Assembly: GCA_028564925.1 (NCBI GenBank)
Contig: CM053029.1
Span: 296,957,168-297,021,167 of the forward strand
Reading direction: 5' to 3'
DNA length: 64,000 bases
Source of the DNA: Lithobates sylvaticus
Taxonomy: Eukaryota > Chordata > Amphibia > Anura > Ranidae
The notes beneath the pieces are model-generated. The model ran no database searches. It saw nothing but the letters and a program-made list of their open reading frames with translations, and was not told where the DNA came from. Both the position numbers and the translations under genes were made by a program. Below are positions 1 to 11,199 of the stretch, piece by piece; position 1 is the first letter of the stretch, and the number at the start of each line of letters is the position of its first letter.

Positions 1-1192
1 CTTTCCAGGCAGTACCCAACAGACTTTTTAAATCTTCGCAAAATGGACGGTGTTTGGTTTCAAATACCCACGGTAAGAAATTAATCCTAGATTGGTCATC
101 ATTTAGGCCTAAAGCTGATAAAGCATTTTCATAGGCCTCAATGTGGTCAATAATGCATACGGATCCCTCTTCCTTAAACACTGGGACAGCATCTTTTAAA
201 AATTCTATTATTTCTGAGGCGTCCTGTTTAGGGGTGCCTGTAGTTTTCTCTGATCCCAAAGAAAACTGATTAGACCTACTTTCATGTGGTGGTTCAATTT
301 TTACCCCCCTTTGCTCTACAGATGGCTTGGGGTAGAACATGGTTACTTTTTCTAATTCCTCTTCATTATGTAACTCCCAAACTTTAGGTTGAGAGTCAAA
401 TTTTGGAGTATTATCAGATTCTATACTTTCAGGGTTAAGCATCTGAGCATTATTCTGGGGCATAAACTTCCCTTGTTCTTTTAATTCTTCTTGTTGCTTA
501 ATTAGGGATTCCTGTCCTGACCTAAGCTGATTTGTTTCTTCTTTTAAATCGCCAATGCATATTACTCTGCAACTTTCGTCAGGAGACTCGTTTTCCTGCA
601 GAAAACTCTCCTTCTCTCTTAATTGTTTACATTCTTTATTTAATTGGTGACATTCTTCCAGCATTATTATTGCATTATTTTGCATCTGTTTTATTTCATA
701 TTTCATCATTGTCACTGTAGACTCATCATAACAATCTGCCTTGTCATTAATTTCCTTTAGCTTTTTAGTGGGCTCATATTCCCCTTCTATTAAATGGGAC
801 TGGGGTTCTAAGATATCACTCTCCTGTTGGGTATATTGACTTTTAAACTCACTATAAAGATACATCAGGTTATCGCTTAATTCAAAATGCATGGGATCAG
901 GCCTTTCTATTTCCTTTGTCTCAGAGGAGCTGTCTGTGAGTTCATCGCTTTGACCTTCCACGTTCCACACGTCTTTTATTAACTGACGGGCGTGGTTTAT
1001 AAGGTCTTCAATGCCTGCTTCTAGACTAGTCTCGTTAGACAAACTTTTTTCGGCATGATTTGTCATGTTAATTTTTGAAAACATATCCAACATTTCCTGT
1101 ACTTGTATCAAATTTGTCTGAGTACTCATATTACCACTAAGGACTGACTCTTGATAATCCCCATCAACATAAAATTCACTTTGACCAGACAT
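1..1192 (-). CDS. gag-like ORF of an LTR retroelement (fossil, cut by window edge)
   Basis: Reading on the minus strand from an ATG at 1192, about 397 codons stay open to the window edge. The product starts MSGQSEFYVDGDYQ, is acidic and Glu/Lys/Gln-rich in the middle (likely coiled coil), and near the edge reads IDHIEAYENALSALGL followed by INFLPWVFETK, which resembles the helical start of a retroelement capsid domain. No zinc knuckle, protease or RT is in view because they would lie outside the window. A tRNA-type primer site and an LTR-like block lie directly upstream, which supports gag. I cannot separate an endogenous retrovirus from a Gypsy-type element. The visible part looks whole. Confidence 0.6.
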   Translation of the reverse strand, partial: MSGQSEFYVDGDYQESVLSGNMSTQTNLIQVQEMLDMFSKINMTNHAEKSLSNETSLEAGIEDLINHARQLIKDVWNVEGQSDELTDSSSETKEIERPDPMHFELSDNLMYLYSEFKSQYTQQESDILEPQSHLIEGEYEPTKKLKEINDKADCYDESTVTMMKYEIKQMQNNAIIMLEECHQLNKECKQLREKESFLQENESPDESCRVICIGDLKEETNQLRSGQESLIKQQEELKEQGKFMPQNNAQMLNPESIESDNTPKFDSQPKVWELHNEEELEKVTMFYPKPSVEQRGVKIEPPHESRSNQFSLGSEKTTGTPKQDASEIIEFLKDAVPVFKEEGSVCIIDHIEAYENALSALGLNDDQSRINFLPWVFETKHRPFCEDLKSLLGTAWK

Positions 1193-1305
1193 TTTTCTTG
1201 GCCAAAATATTTTTTTTAAAAAATTAATAATTAATAATTTCATGCAAAATATTATTTCTGTCACCACCGTAACTATGACTGATCCTGTACAAAATATCGA
1301 CGTTA

Positions 1306-1323
1306 TCTCACGCAGTGCCTCCA
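1306..1323 (-). other. Primer binding site resembling the tRNA-Thr 3' end
   Basis: On the minus strand this reads TGGAGGCACTGCGTGAGA. It begins with TGG, complementary to the CCA tail of a tRNA, and closely follows the complement of a vertebrate tRNA-Thr 3' end as I remember it (TGGAGGCACCGCTGGGAT). It lies between the LTR-like block and the gag ORF, exactly where a primer site belongs. Confidence 0.55.
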
Positions 1324-1330
1324 TTTAATA

Positions 1331-2234
1331 TGTTGTGCTTTTTTAAGGAAAGTTTCCCGCACATTTTTATTAAGTAATTTTTAACGAAGATATTTTTAAG
1401 ATACAAGATCAATCTATACGACACAGTCTATATATGCGAAACTTGTTCACGGAGACGAGTGATCATACTTAATAGTCACATTTATTGGTTGACAGAAAAC
1501 AAATATTTACATGAAATTAAAATACAGATTGCATTATTCTAACATTTGACAATTAATGGAAATACCCTCAAAATGGGCGTAGTACCTTGGACACAATATC
1601 ACCATGATAACTTCTTCAGTAGAATCAATAACCTTATACTTGACAATTTAACATAATGTCTGTATTTCACACACCCAGCCGTTACTATGCTGCAGGTAAG
1701 TAACGTTGAACAATGCGAAACAAATTAGACATTTGTTTGTCAATAAAAAGCAACTATGCAAAAAGTAATATATAATAAAAATTGAATATTAGAGAAAAAT
1801 CTATGAAAAGGCGATTATTGATTCTGGAGAATGATTATCAATACTAGAATATTCAATACATCAATGGCTAAGAGAACATACAAGATAAAATCAACATGGC
1901 ATATTTACCCATTCCAAAATGGCTACAAATCTGGATTTAAGATAGCTACCGGGTTCAGGAATCTCCTTGGAGGTTTAAAGTATATTTCCAGGCATGGCTG
2001 TCCGTCTATCTGGGAAGATGTTTCTCTCCCAGTGTCCCTTCCCCAGGGTGGGTCCCTGAGCTCTCAGGTTCCCCTGAGCTGTCCTCCTCACTATCTATCT
2101 AGCTTCTTAAATACCATCTCACACAATAAGATCATAAAATTTGTAATATGTTCAGCCCACAAGATATGTGTCTCTTTCCTATAGGCCTAACTGTTGTAAA
2201 TGTAATTGCGCCTTCAACCACCAGGGGTCTCACA
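1331..2234 (-). repeat. Probable 5' LTR of the gag-bearing element
   Basis: On the minus strand the block opens TGTGAGACCCCTGGTGG and closes with CA a few bases before the primer site, so it has TG...CA ends. A polyadenylation signal CAATAAATG lies near 1482-1490 (minus), leaving a U5 of about 150 bases. The partner LTR and target duplication are outside the window, so the outer boundary (2232 or 2234) is an estimate. Confidence 0.45.
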
Positions 2235-3344
2235 TGTGTTTTGGGGCTGCTCTGTAAAGTAATATATTTTATTTTATACTGTATATTTTACTTTAGTGGA
2301 AATATTTATATCTTTAATATTTGGGAATTCTACTAACCCCATACTATCAAATATGCTTAGCATAATTATTAATCTAGCACTTTGCATAAAAATTGTGATA
2401 TATATGCATATCATTGTATATCTGTAAACATTTAGTCCATTTAAAAAGGACACAAGTTATATGTATATATATATATATATATATTAATCAACATCACATA
2501 CAGTTTTTTATCTATCTGGATACCTGTATAATTTGGGTATCCAATCAATATTCGTTTATCTAGCATAGTTAAATTCTAATATATTCATAGCATAATCATA
2601 TATATCTTAATACTAATTTGTTCCTAAAACAATTCTATTAATAATCACCCTATATTTATTATGTTTTCTTTATAACCGATTTCATCAACTCATCAGATAC
2701 TAACTCATAGTTTTCTTTTGTGACCTACGCATCTCACAGATATTCTGAATGATTTATATTCACTGTCTCCTGAATATATATATATATATATATATATATT
2801 TTTAACATAGGTCGGTTTGCCTCTATTTTTAAAATCATGTTTTGAAATGGACTTTGAACAGTCCGATTCATGTTTTGATAGCTTAGCTATGTACACAATT
2901 CCTAGGACTTGACATAATAGGCTTTGTCGGGCAAGGTGTTGGCTTTAGAATTTTTGTAGTGATGGTTGTAAATTGTCCAAACAGCCTTTTACTTCAGCAC
3001 AAAGGATTCTTCCCAGTCAGGGCCACCTCCAAGTGATGACACCTCATAAATTTGGACTTCTCAAACTAATCAACAAAATAAGTACACATCTTGTGTTTGG
3101 TGACAAAGGCTACCATTGTTCCTGTTCTATTTCTGGCTTCAATACAGGCTTGTAAAAACCCCTTGAATAGAATGGTTGTAGTAATTTAGAATACATGAGT
3201 TTCCTGTGTCTTAGAGGTTTTCGAAAGGTCAATTATGGCGACCTCACAGTTCACGTGTCTTTTTGAAATTATACATTTCTGTCATTGAATAGTAAATATA
3301 TTTCTTCCTAAATTCATAACATGGTGTTTAACAAACGCACCCAT
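2235..3344. other. Unassigned AT-rich stretch with two TA microsatellites
   Basis: AT-rich DNA with (TA)n runs near 2463-2485 and 2775-2800. Short ORFs here have low-complexity translations and no recognisable domain. I see no gene or clear repeat boundary; ordinary intergenic or very old repeat DNA is most likely. Confidence 0.5.
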
Positions 3345-3350
3345 TCGGTT

Positions 3351-6300
3351 CTACTTGGGATCTGGGTCGACTTCCAGTGTACAGAGACCAGGCGTCGAGC
3401 TGCATTGAGGAGATGGGGGGAGAACAGATTTGCTATAGGCGCACAGTGGAGTGGGCGGCACATGCAGTAGGAATTCCATAGGGGAGTCCGGCATCTCTAT
3501 ATCAGTAATGATTTTTATTTGTTGTCTAATGTCCAGCCAGAATGGCCTAAGCAGCGGGCATTCCCACCAAATATGGAGGAAAGTGCCCACACCCCCTCCA
3601 GCAGACAGCAGAGACTGTGGGAAACATTTTGGCTAGGGTCACAGGGACTCTGTACCACCTGGTCAGTATCTTAAAGCTATTCTCTTGCATTTTAGTATCA
3701 ACTGAGCTTTTGTGCGTTAATCTATACAGTCGATCCTGCTGGACCTCTGTGAACGTATGTTGCAGATCTCTCTCCCACTCACGTTTATATGTTGGCTTGC
3801 TACTGGAGTCAGCACACTGCAGCATCTCGTAAAGCACTGATATTGAGTGTGGAACAGGGTCCGGGGATTTACACAATTTCTCGAACGGTGTCAGAGATGA
3901 GGGAGGCCTAACACTGTGTGGTAGGCTACCAATAAAGTGCTGAAGTTGTCTGTAGCGCCATTCATCCATCGGGAAGCGCCCAAATTGGGAGCGTAGCCAT
4001 TCCAGGGGAACCAGGCCTTGTTCGTGAATGAACCTTCCGCATCGCGTCTCGCCGTCCCTTGCCCACATGCCAAAGTAAGGCAGCGAACCAGGGGAAGCCT
4101 CCCAGGGGTGCGAGTGGGGAAACCGGTTGCGACAAATGCTCCCGTGTATTTAGTTTGTCCCATAATCTCAGCACGTGGACAGAGGTCGGGAGACATACCT
4201 CGAGAGGCCTCGATGGGTTCGGGGAAGCCATGGCGCATGAGACAAGTTGCGACCTGCTAGAAACTTTTCAAGGGATACCCAAGACTTAGTTGATGTGTGT
4301 TGCTGCCAATCTAGCACCCTCTGAAGGGCCACTGCTTCATAATATCTACGTATAGAAGGGACCCCGAGACCTCCATACCTCTTAAGGCGCTGCAGTGTGC
4401 TAAGGGCAAGGCGGGGTGTTCCCCCTTGCCAAATAAATTTTATGAACAAACTGTTGAAAGCCGAGAACAAAGATCTTGGGAGCGTTATAGGTATCATTTG
4501 GAGATAGAATAAAATTCATGGTAGCACACTCATTTTCAGGATACTGACTCGGCCCATCCATGAGAACGTGGTGCGATCCCATTGCAGTAGGTCTGTTTTA
4601 ATCTTGGTAATGAGGGGGGCAAAATTGCATGAGTACAGTTGTGTACAAGTGGCAGGCAGATAAATGCCCAGGTATTTCAGGGAAGAGGGGCACCAGGAGA
4701 ACGAAAATGAGGCCTGCAGTTGAGAACGCATCTCCGGGGGGATGTGCAGGGGGAGAATTTCCGACTTATTGTAGTTTATTTTAAAATTGGAAATGGAGTG
4801 GAATTTCTTAAGTTCTGCCATAATATTAGGGAGAGAAATCAGTGGCTCCGTGACGTAAAACAGAACGTCATCGGCATAAGCCGAAAGTTTGTGTTCAGTT
4901 GGCCCTACTTTAAATCCTCTAATGTCAGGGTTCGACCTTATATTATTGAGTAATGGTTTGAGGGTAAGGGAGAAAATCAGGGGGGGCAGAGGGCACCCCT
5001 GTCTCGTCCCATTCCCAATGGGGAAGGGGTCGGACAGCATCCCATTAACTTTCACCCGGGCTTCCGGAGAGCTATACAAGGAACTTATCCATCTGAGCAT
5101 ATTATGGCCCAAGCCCAATCTAGACAGCACCGCCCGAAGATAGGCCCAGTCCACCCTGTCGAACGCCTTCTCAGCATCCGTGAACAGGAGACAGGGTGAA
5201 CTGGGCCGTTGCTGCTCTGCCCAGTGTATCAGTTGGATAGCTCTGTTGGAGTTATCCCTGGCCTCTCTCCCCATTATGAAACCTGTTTGGTCCGAGTGAA
5301 TTACCGTGGGCATGATTGGTTTAAGGCGGTTGGCTAATATTTTCGCTAATATTTTGATGTCCGTGTTTAGCAGCGAGATCGGCCTGTAGCTGCTGGGAGT
5401 GGACGGGTCTTTGCCCTCCTTTGGGAGAACTGTGACATGGGCAAGAAAAGCTTCCTTCGGGAGTGAGGTACCCGACGCCAGTGCGTTAAAGTATGTGCAC
5501 ATGCGTTCTCCCAAGAGGTGAGCAAACTTTTTGTAGTATGAGTTAGTGAAACCATCCGGTCCCGGGCTCTTCCCTAGTGGGAGGTCTTTGATCACTGCTT
5601 CTATATCTGCTACAGACACAGGGCGGTCCAGCTGCTCACTCAGGCTTTCCGAAATTATTGAGGCCTGAGCCTCTTCTAAATATTGTGAGAAAAGCTCTGT
5701 CTTTTGAGGGGGGGTATGACCTGGCAGCGTGTCGGGTAGTTGGTACAATTGGGTGTAATAGTCTTTGAACGCGGCTGCAATTTTGGAGGAGATTTCTGTC
5801 AGAGGGCCTGCAGTAGTCTGTAGCTTTTGAACATGTCCAGAGGACCTCTGTTTTTTAAGGGCCCTAGCGAGGAGTCTACCGCACTTATTGCCATACTCAT
5901 AGAACTTATGGGAGACATATCTTAATCTATCTCTAGTTCTTTTTTCTAGTAGCTCGGATAGTTGTTCCCTGATTGCTATTAGTTCCTCATACAGCTGAGT
6001 GGTCAGATTGTGTTTGTGTTTAAGTTCCGCTGTATGCAGTCTGCTTAACAATGACTGCAGTTCCACCGCGCGTGCCTTTTTGAGCCTAGCCCCCTGGGAG
6101 ATAAGTTCCCCCCGAATCACAGCCTTATGGCCTTCCCATACGGATGCCATACCCGTCTCACCTGGAATATTTTCTTTAAAGTATTGCGATATCGTATCCG
6201 AGACCCGTTGGTGAGCTACTGCATCATCCAACAAGTTCTCGTTGAGCCGTCACATCCAGTGTCAGACCTCTGGAGAGGCAGGGGCCAGGGAGACGGATAT

Positions 6301-6945
6301 GGGTGCGTGATCTGAGATTGTCTGTGGCCCAATCGATGCGCCGGAGAGCGTCTCCAGCAGATATTGATCTACCAATAGGAGATCTATTCTCGTGTATACA
6401 TTGTGCGTAGCTGAATAGTAGCTATAGTCTTTTACTGTCGGATGGAGGACTCTCCAGCAATCGACCAGGTGGTTAGCCTGTAGTAACTTTCGGAATTTTT
6501 TAAGGAAGGCAAAAGGGTGTGTTGAGCGGCCGGAGGAAGTGTCTTTCTGGGAATCCGGGCATACATTGAAGTCGCCACCTACAATCAGTCTCCCCTCCCG
6601 GTATGAGGAGATTTTCTCTAGTAGCTTCTCCAGGAAACCAAGCTGTCCGGTATTAGGGGCGTAAAGTGCCGCTAGTGTGAGCATGCGGCCAAATAGGGTA
6701 CCTTGTAAAAGCACATATCTACCGTTAGGGTCTACCTGGTGATCTAGGGGGATAAAGGGACAATTCTTGTGTATCGCAATCGCCACCCCTCCAGAGGTGA
6801 GTTACTGAGATACCATTGATTGTATAAGTGGGAGGGGAGGCGGGGGACCGAGTCAGTTCCGAAATGAGTCTCCTGTAAAAATAAAACATGTGCTCCCAGT
6901 CTCTTTGTCTCTAGCCACAACTTACTGCGTTTGAACGGTGAACTC
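3351..6945 (-). pseudogene. LINE ORF2 (endonuclease-reverse transcriptase), frameshifted
   Basis: About 3.6 kb of ORF2 coding sequence in several frames. The endonuclease has LFLQETHFGTDS near 6860, then from 6786 down ALYAPNTGQ, IVGGDFNVCPDS and the catalytic SDHAP near 6290. The reverse transcriptase occupies 4516-6234 as one 572-codon frame with KSPGPDGFTNSYYKK, YRPISLLNTDIKILAKIL, LLFTDAEKAFDRVDWAYL, GTRQGCPL and the catalytic YADD (LSAYADDVLFYV). The C-terminal part (below 4500) keeps FIKFIWQGG, RYGGLGVPSI, the YY.A motif and a Cys/His cluster ending in HIWWECP. Frame changes occur near 6790, 6250, 4510, 4170 and 3590, so no full protein can be made. The motif order matches the L1/Tx1 group of APE-type LINEs. 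Confidence 0.85.
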
Positions 6946-7579
6946 AGCCATCTTTGATCAAAAGTAGTACACCCACACCGACTTGTGGGGAAGGGAGAGA
7001 GATCTGCAACACCTGCCAGTATAAACCTAGAACAGCGACAGAGAAGAACACGTTAGTGTGGCCCACATTGAAAGGAGGGGAGGTAGTAACATAACATAAC
7101 AACAATAAAACGAAGATAACAATCTTATTGCCCATGGGGCCTGTGATCTGAGCTAACGTCAGCGGAGTGGGGCCCACCTCCCGGCCAGCCGGCCCAAAAC
7201 AGGTTGGGTGGCCCTCACTCCGGGGACAATCCCCTCTAAGGGGTATCACTCTCATGAGTTCACCTATGGGGGGTGAGTGGGGAAACATCGAGGGGGGAGC
7301 CCTGTCAAGGGACCCACTCTAGTGCAAGAACTCACTTGTAAATCAAGTGTAGTGTTCGTAACGTAACAGCAGCACAAAAATTATAAAAGTCAGCATCATT
7401 GAGTCCCATACAGTGTAGTATAAAAGATGCAAAATTTTTATAGAAAAAAACTGTTCACTGGTTGGGACAACTTTAGAACAAAAAGGAGAGTCAGGGAAGA
7501 AGAACAAAATGTCAAAGGTATAAACCACCTGGGGGGTGAGAAACCCCCTTCATCTGGAGAATTCGCTCATCAGCGGCTT

Positions 7580-8737
7580 TCAGCGGACAGGCGGAGAAGC
7601 CCGCAGTCCTCTTCTGTCTGTGTCAGCGGAATCCTCGTGTTGTCTTCTGCGGCGTCTGCGGCGAGCCTGTTTCCAAGGCTCTGGCCCCTTGAATGACGGG
7701 ACAGATGCGGTAGTGGGCCATTCTGGGATGTCTACCATGGGTAAGTCTAGGCGGGAGAGAAAGTGAGGGAGATCATCCTTATTTCTCAGCGTCACTTGGC
7801 GTCCTCCTTTGGTGACAGTAAGGCTAAAGGGGAACCCCCAGCGATAGACCAGGTGGGAGTCCTGCAAGACCTCCAATAGTGGTTTAAGGGCCCTTCTTTG
7901 CATCAGTGTGCGTCTCGACAGATCAGGAAACAGGGAGAGCTTGGCTCCATCAAAGACCACAAATCGCACTCCTCTGACATGGTACATAATGCGTGCTTTC
8001 AGGGTATATTTGTGCAACTTACAAATAATGTCCCGGGGTTTATCAGGGTCGTCAGAGGGGGGTCTGAGGGCTCGATGAGCGCGGCCTATTTCAATTCGGT
8101 CTGGCTCCTCTCTACCCAGCATCTGTTTAAACACCCCCTGAAGTGTGGGAATAATGTCTCTGGGCCCAGTGGCCTCAGGGAGGCCTCTTATGCGGATGTT
8201 GACCCTGCGGCTTCTATTTTCTGCATCATCTAATTGGTCAAGCAGGGAGTCTATGCGGTGGTCCTGTGCTTCACAGCATGTCTGCAAGGCCTGCAAGGCA
8301 GGCTGTATGTCCTCCACAGTAGCCTCCAGCGTTTCCACCCGTCCCCCAACGTGAGCAGTGTCCGCCTGCAGGTCTTCTATGTCCTTCCTAAAGGCCTTTT
8401 CCATCCGGGCCATGAAGCCTTCTAAGTCGGCCCATGTAGGGAGGGCCAGTATATGGGACCGCAAATCTCCATTCAGAGGGCCGGTGGCATCTCCCTGTGT
8501 ATGGGGGCTGTGGAAGGGGGGCTCTGGGGCTGCGGGAGGCATGCGGTGCGGCCTGTGTAGTCGTGGCCTGTTGCGGCCTATGGGGGGAGTGAGGCGAAGC
8601 ATCCCAGTCGTCCAGGCGGCTTGGGCTGCTGAAAGGGCTCCCTTGTGACCCTGGTGAGGAGGGTGGCGGTGGTGATAGAGGCGGATGGCCTTGTGAGCGG
8701 GACGGGGAGGCCGCGTGTGCGGCCTGTGAGCACTCAC
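7580..8737 (-). CDS. LINE ORF1 protein (L1-type RNA-binding)
   Basis: A 385-residue open frame. The N-terminal ~90 residues are Pro/Arg/His-rich and look disordered. Residues ~105-175 form a coiled coil with heptad Leu/Ile (KDIEDLQADTAHVGGRVETL). An RRM-like domain follows, with the L1 ORF1 signature NIRIRGLPE near residue 185 and IGRAHRALRP near 225. The C-terminal domain carries VFDGAKLSLFPDLS and a basic tail with RRRRRRR. Proteins of this family trimerise through the coil and coat the LINE RNA as a chaperone in the cytoplasmic RNP. The first ATG gives the longest frame, but a start nearer the coiled coil is possible because the Pro-rich leader is unusual in composition. Confidence 0.8.
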   Translation of the reverse strand: MSAHRPHTRPPRPAHKAIRLYHHRHPPHQGHKGALSAAQAAWTTGMLRLTPPIGRNRPRLHRPHRMPPAAPEPPFHSPHTQGDATGPLNGDLRSHILALPTWADLEGFMARMEKAFRKDIEDLQADTAHVGGRVETLEATVEDIQPALQALQTCCEAQDHRIDSLLDQLDDAENRSRRVNIRIRGLPEATGPRDIIPTLQGVFKQMLGREEPDRIEIGRAHRALRPPSDDPDKPRDIICKLHKYTLKARIMYHVRGVRFVVFDGAKLSLFPDLSRRTLMQRRALKPLLEVLQDSHLVYRWGFPFSLTVTKGGRQVTLRNKDDLPHFLSRLDLPMVDIPEWPTTASVPSFKGPEPWKQARRRRRRRQHEDSADTDRRGLRASPPVR

Positions 8738-8972
8738 CCGGCGCCATCTTGGATGTTGTGCGGCGTCTGCTTTCGCCCGGGAAGTAGGCTTCCAGTGAGC
8801 TGGAACGGAGCCTCGGGGTCCTCCGGGGTTGTGGGGAGGGCTTCCGCCGTCCGGGCATGTTTGGGGTCTCTTCCCTGGCTCCGGTGCTGCTGTGTGCAGT
8901 AGGTGAGAGAGCGGGTCAGACGGAGCTCAGCTCACACACGTCCGCTCTCCTCCATGTCTCGGCCACGCCCCC

Positions 8973-9359
8973 TCCTGAAATCCAAATTTGATTGAATCCC
9001 AGCATGTGCTGCTGGACTAACCGTTCAAGTTGAGAGTTGCCAATTAGAAAAACCAAACCAAATTAAATTGGAAAATAAATGAAAAATGCAGGACGTGATA
9101 AGGAAGAACGTGTGCATGTATCTCCGCATATACACAGGTGTGCATGCGCACGTGTGTTTCAAGAGGATCAAACATAGACCTTTGTGGGTTTTGAAAAATT
9201 GTGTAGTGTGCAAAAATGGTGAAACAATAGTGAAAACTTAAGTGTAAAAAATCTATGTATAGATGCACTAATCGTTTTATTATGTATATTTTCGTTATAC
9301 AGTATGTGAACCATGTGAATAACTCTTAGAAGAAGGGAAATAAATTAGTAAGCATTAAT
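8973..9359. other. Unassigned stretch between the LINE and the DIRS fragment
   Basis: AT-rich sequence with a short CA/TG-alternating patch around 9110-9155. No open frame has a recognisable domain and no inverted repeat is seen. Confidence 0.4.
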
Positions 9360-10292
9360 TTAGCCTGGGGGGACGTCTCGGTTATCCTGAAGGCCAAAGA
9401 CCCCAGGCTTAACAGGAAACTCTCTGTGCCAGAGTTCACTTTGGCGTTCGGAATGCTCAGGGATGTGGTGTGTTCAGCCTCCCCCGGCAGACGGGAGGAG
9501 CTGGACCTCTACCTCCATATAGTCGTAGACCTAGGCTACAAATACGGTGGCTCCGGGTTCTATGACTACCACCGCTCTTTCTCGGCCAAAGCCGCAGCGA
9601 GGTTCCTCCAGTTCCATATACCAACAGACTGGAGCACCATGGATACGGAGCTGTTCTGCCGGCACTTTGTGGGCCTACGGTCACCACTGTGCGCCATATG
9701 CCAGTCAGCGACCCACACCGCTGTCTGGTGTGCCAATGCAGCCTCCGTCCACCAGGTAGACAACATGGCCACTTCTAGCACGGGTCAGGGTCAGCAAGCC
9801 CCTGCACAAGGGTCGAAGATGGATAAACTAGGTCGACTAGTTCGGACGGCCGGGGGAGCAGCAATCTGCAACAATTATAATTACGGCTCCTGCAACTTTA
9901 GCCAGTGCCGTTTATTACATGTGTGTATCCTATGTCAGAGGGCACACCCCAGGCTCCTATGTGAGGTCAAGCAGAGGAAGGCATTACTAAGCCGGGTCAA
10001 TGTCGCATGGCTCGGCATCTACTTGACCTCACATCCCACTCCATCCCTGGCCGTCTACCTCATCCGAGGCTTCACAGAGGGGTTCCACACCGGGCTCATC
10101 TCCCTGCCTCACACCACCCACGAGTGCAGGAACCTACGATTAGTGGCCACAGATGAACAAGCCATTGACCAACTCCTCAAGACTGAATTAGACCGGGACT
10201 TTATGATAGGCCCTTTCATCCAGCCCCCCTTCAACACATGGAGGGTTAGCCCTATCGGGCTTGTACAAGGAAAGTTCTCCAATAAACATGGA
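9360..10292 (+). mobile_element. DIRS-like YR-retrotransposon fragment (gag end and RT start), fossil
   Basis: The open frame 9426-10412 (frame visible from about 9362) begins with a DIRS-type gag C-terminal region: SAKAAARFLQFHIP, then a Cys-rich knuckle CNNYNYGSCNFSQCRLLHVC with CILCQRAHPRLLC. It continues into the start of a DIRS-type polymerase: LIRGFTEGF, LLKTELDRDFMIGPF and WRVSPIGLV, which precede the RT palm in DIRS1 relatives. The match stops near 10292, where the same frame runs into piggyBac sequence. No terminal repeats, RT core or recombinase remain. It is an old partial copy. Confidence 0.7.
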
Positions 10293-10450
10293 CAATGTAC
10301 GTGGACAATTATTACACAAGGGTGCCACTTTTTATTCACTTGTTTGATCATGGAATTGGTGCATGTGGCACCGTGTAATCTAATCGCCGGGGCTTCCCTC
10401 AATGGCTTGTAGAATCCCGGCCTAGACAGGGGGAGATAGCCTGCTTGAAG
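10293..10450 (+). pseudogene. piggyBac transposase fragment
   Basis: The bases GTACGTGGACAATTATTACA recur at 45077-45096 inside the large piggyBac transposase (coding VDNYYTS), and similarity continues through GTGGCACCGTG and CTAATCGCCGGGGCTT to about 10450. This is the part around the third catalytic Asp. Only ~50 codons remain, and they are read through by the upstream DIRS-derived frame. Confidence 0.75.
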
Positions 10451-10499
10451 TTTTTCAATTTCTGTCCTGAATATTTTCCTGGCTCAACCAACCATATCA

Positions 10500-11180
10500 T
10501 TGTCTTCCATGTGAACTGACCCTGGCCTGTTTCTCGACTATGCCTCTGCCTACCGTCTGCATTGTTTATCCGCCATGTTTCTGCCTTTCACATGAACTGA
10601 CCCTGGACTGTATCGACTATGCCTCTGCCTACCGTCTATTTCTGCCATTTACCTGCACTGACCTCGTCCTGTTGACCATGTTTTTGCCTTCCCCTTGGAT
10701 TGATCTTTCACCCTGCTACACAGGGGTCTCACATATGTGAGGGGCTCCAGAATAGTGTACGGAGTTCAGAAAACCAGTTTTTGGTTTTCTGTGTTCCCAG
10801 AACAGGGTCTGGTTGTCCAGAGGCTTCAAATCGATTTGGGTGGGAGAAGCCTCTACCCCTGTCCCCATTCTTTCCTGACCGATGCCCTAAGCTTGATGGT
10901 CCTGCCTGCTCCCTGAACAAATACTCTGGCTGTGCTGACCACACCTCTGCCTGCTGCATGTACTAACTATGGACAGTATTCCTGCCTGATGCATGGACGA
11001 TTCTTTGATCCTTTTGCTGCTGCTGACCACATCCCTGCCTGCTATCTGGACCAATGCTTTGGCTGTGCTGACAACATCTCTACCTGTACTGACTATTCCT
11101 GCCTGCTGCCTGATTTTCTGTCGCTGTCCATGTTCCTGCCTGCTGCCTGGACCGATGCTCTCCTCTGTGGACCACTGCAC
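10500..11180 (+). repeat. Degenerate ~40-50 bp tandem repeat
   Basis: Variants of a unit containing CTGCCTGCTGC(A/C)TGGAC and GACCA(C/T).CTCTGCCT recur about a dozen times (for example 10540-10640, 10905-11060 and 11095-11170). Units have drifted in length and sequence. A block near 10725-10880 (GGGGCTCCAG...GATTTGGGTGGGA) resembles 58450-58570, so another dispersed repeat may be embedded. Confidence 0.45.
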
Positions 11181-11199
11181 TACTAAAACCGCAGGTAAT

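Larger units (their letters stand above)
3345..8972 (-). mobile_element. L1/Tx1-like LINE, near full length, 3' end missing
   Basis: A two-ORF non-LTR retrotransposon on the minus strand. The 5' end is placed near 8972, where the minus strand begins AGGAGGGGGCGTGGCCGAG just ahead of ORF1. ORF1 (7580-8737) is an L1-type RNA-binding protein. ORF2 (about 3351-6945) has an APE-type endonuclease, a reverse transcriptase and the C-terminal Cys/His region. No 3' UTR or A-tail follows ORF2, so the element stops at or just after the ORF2 end, by truncation or later deletion. ORF1 is one open frame while ORF2 is split by several frameshifts, so the copy is inactive but not ancient. Confidence 0.85.
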
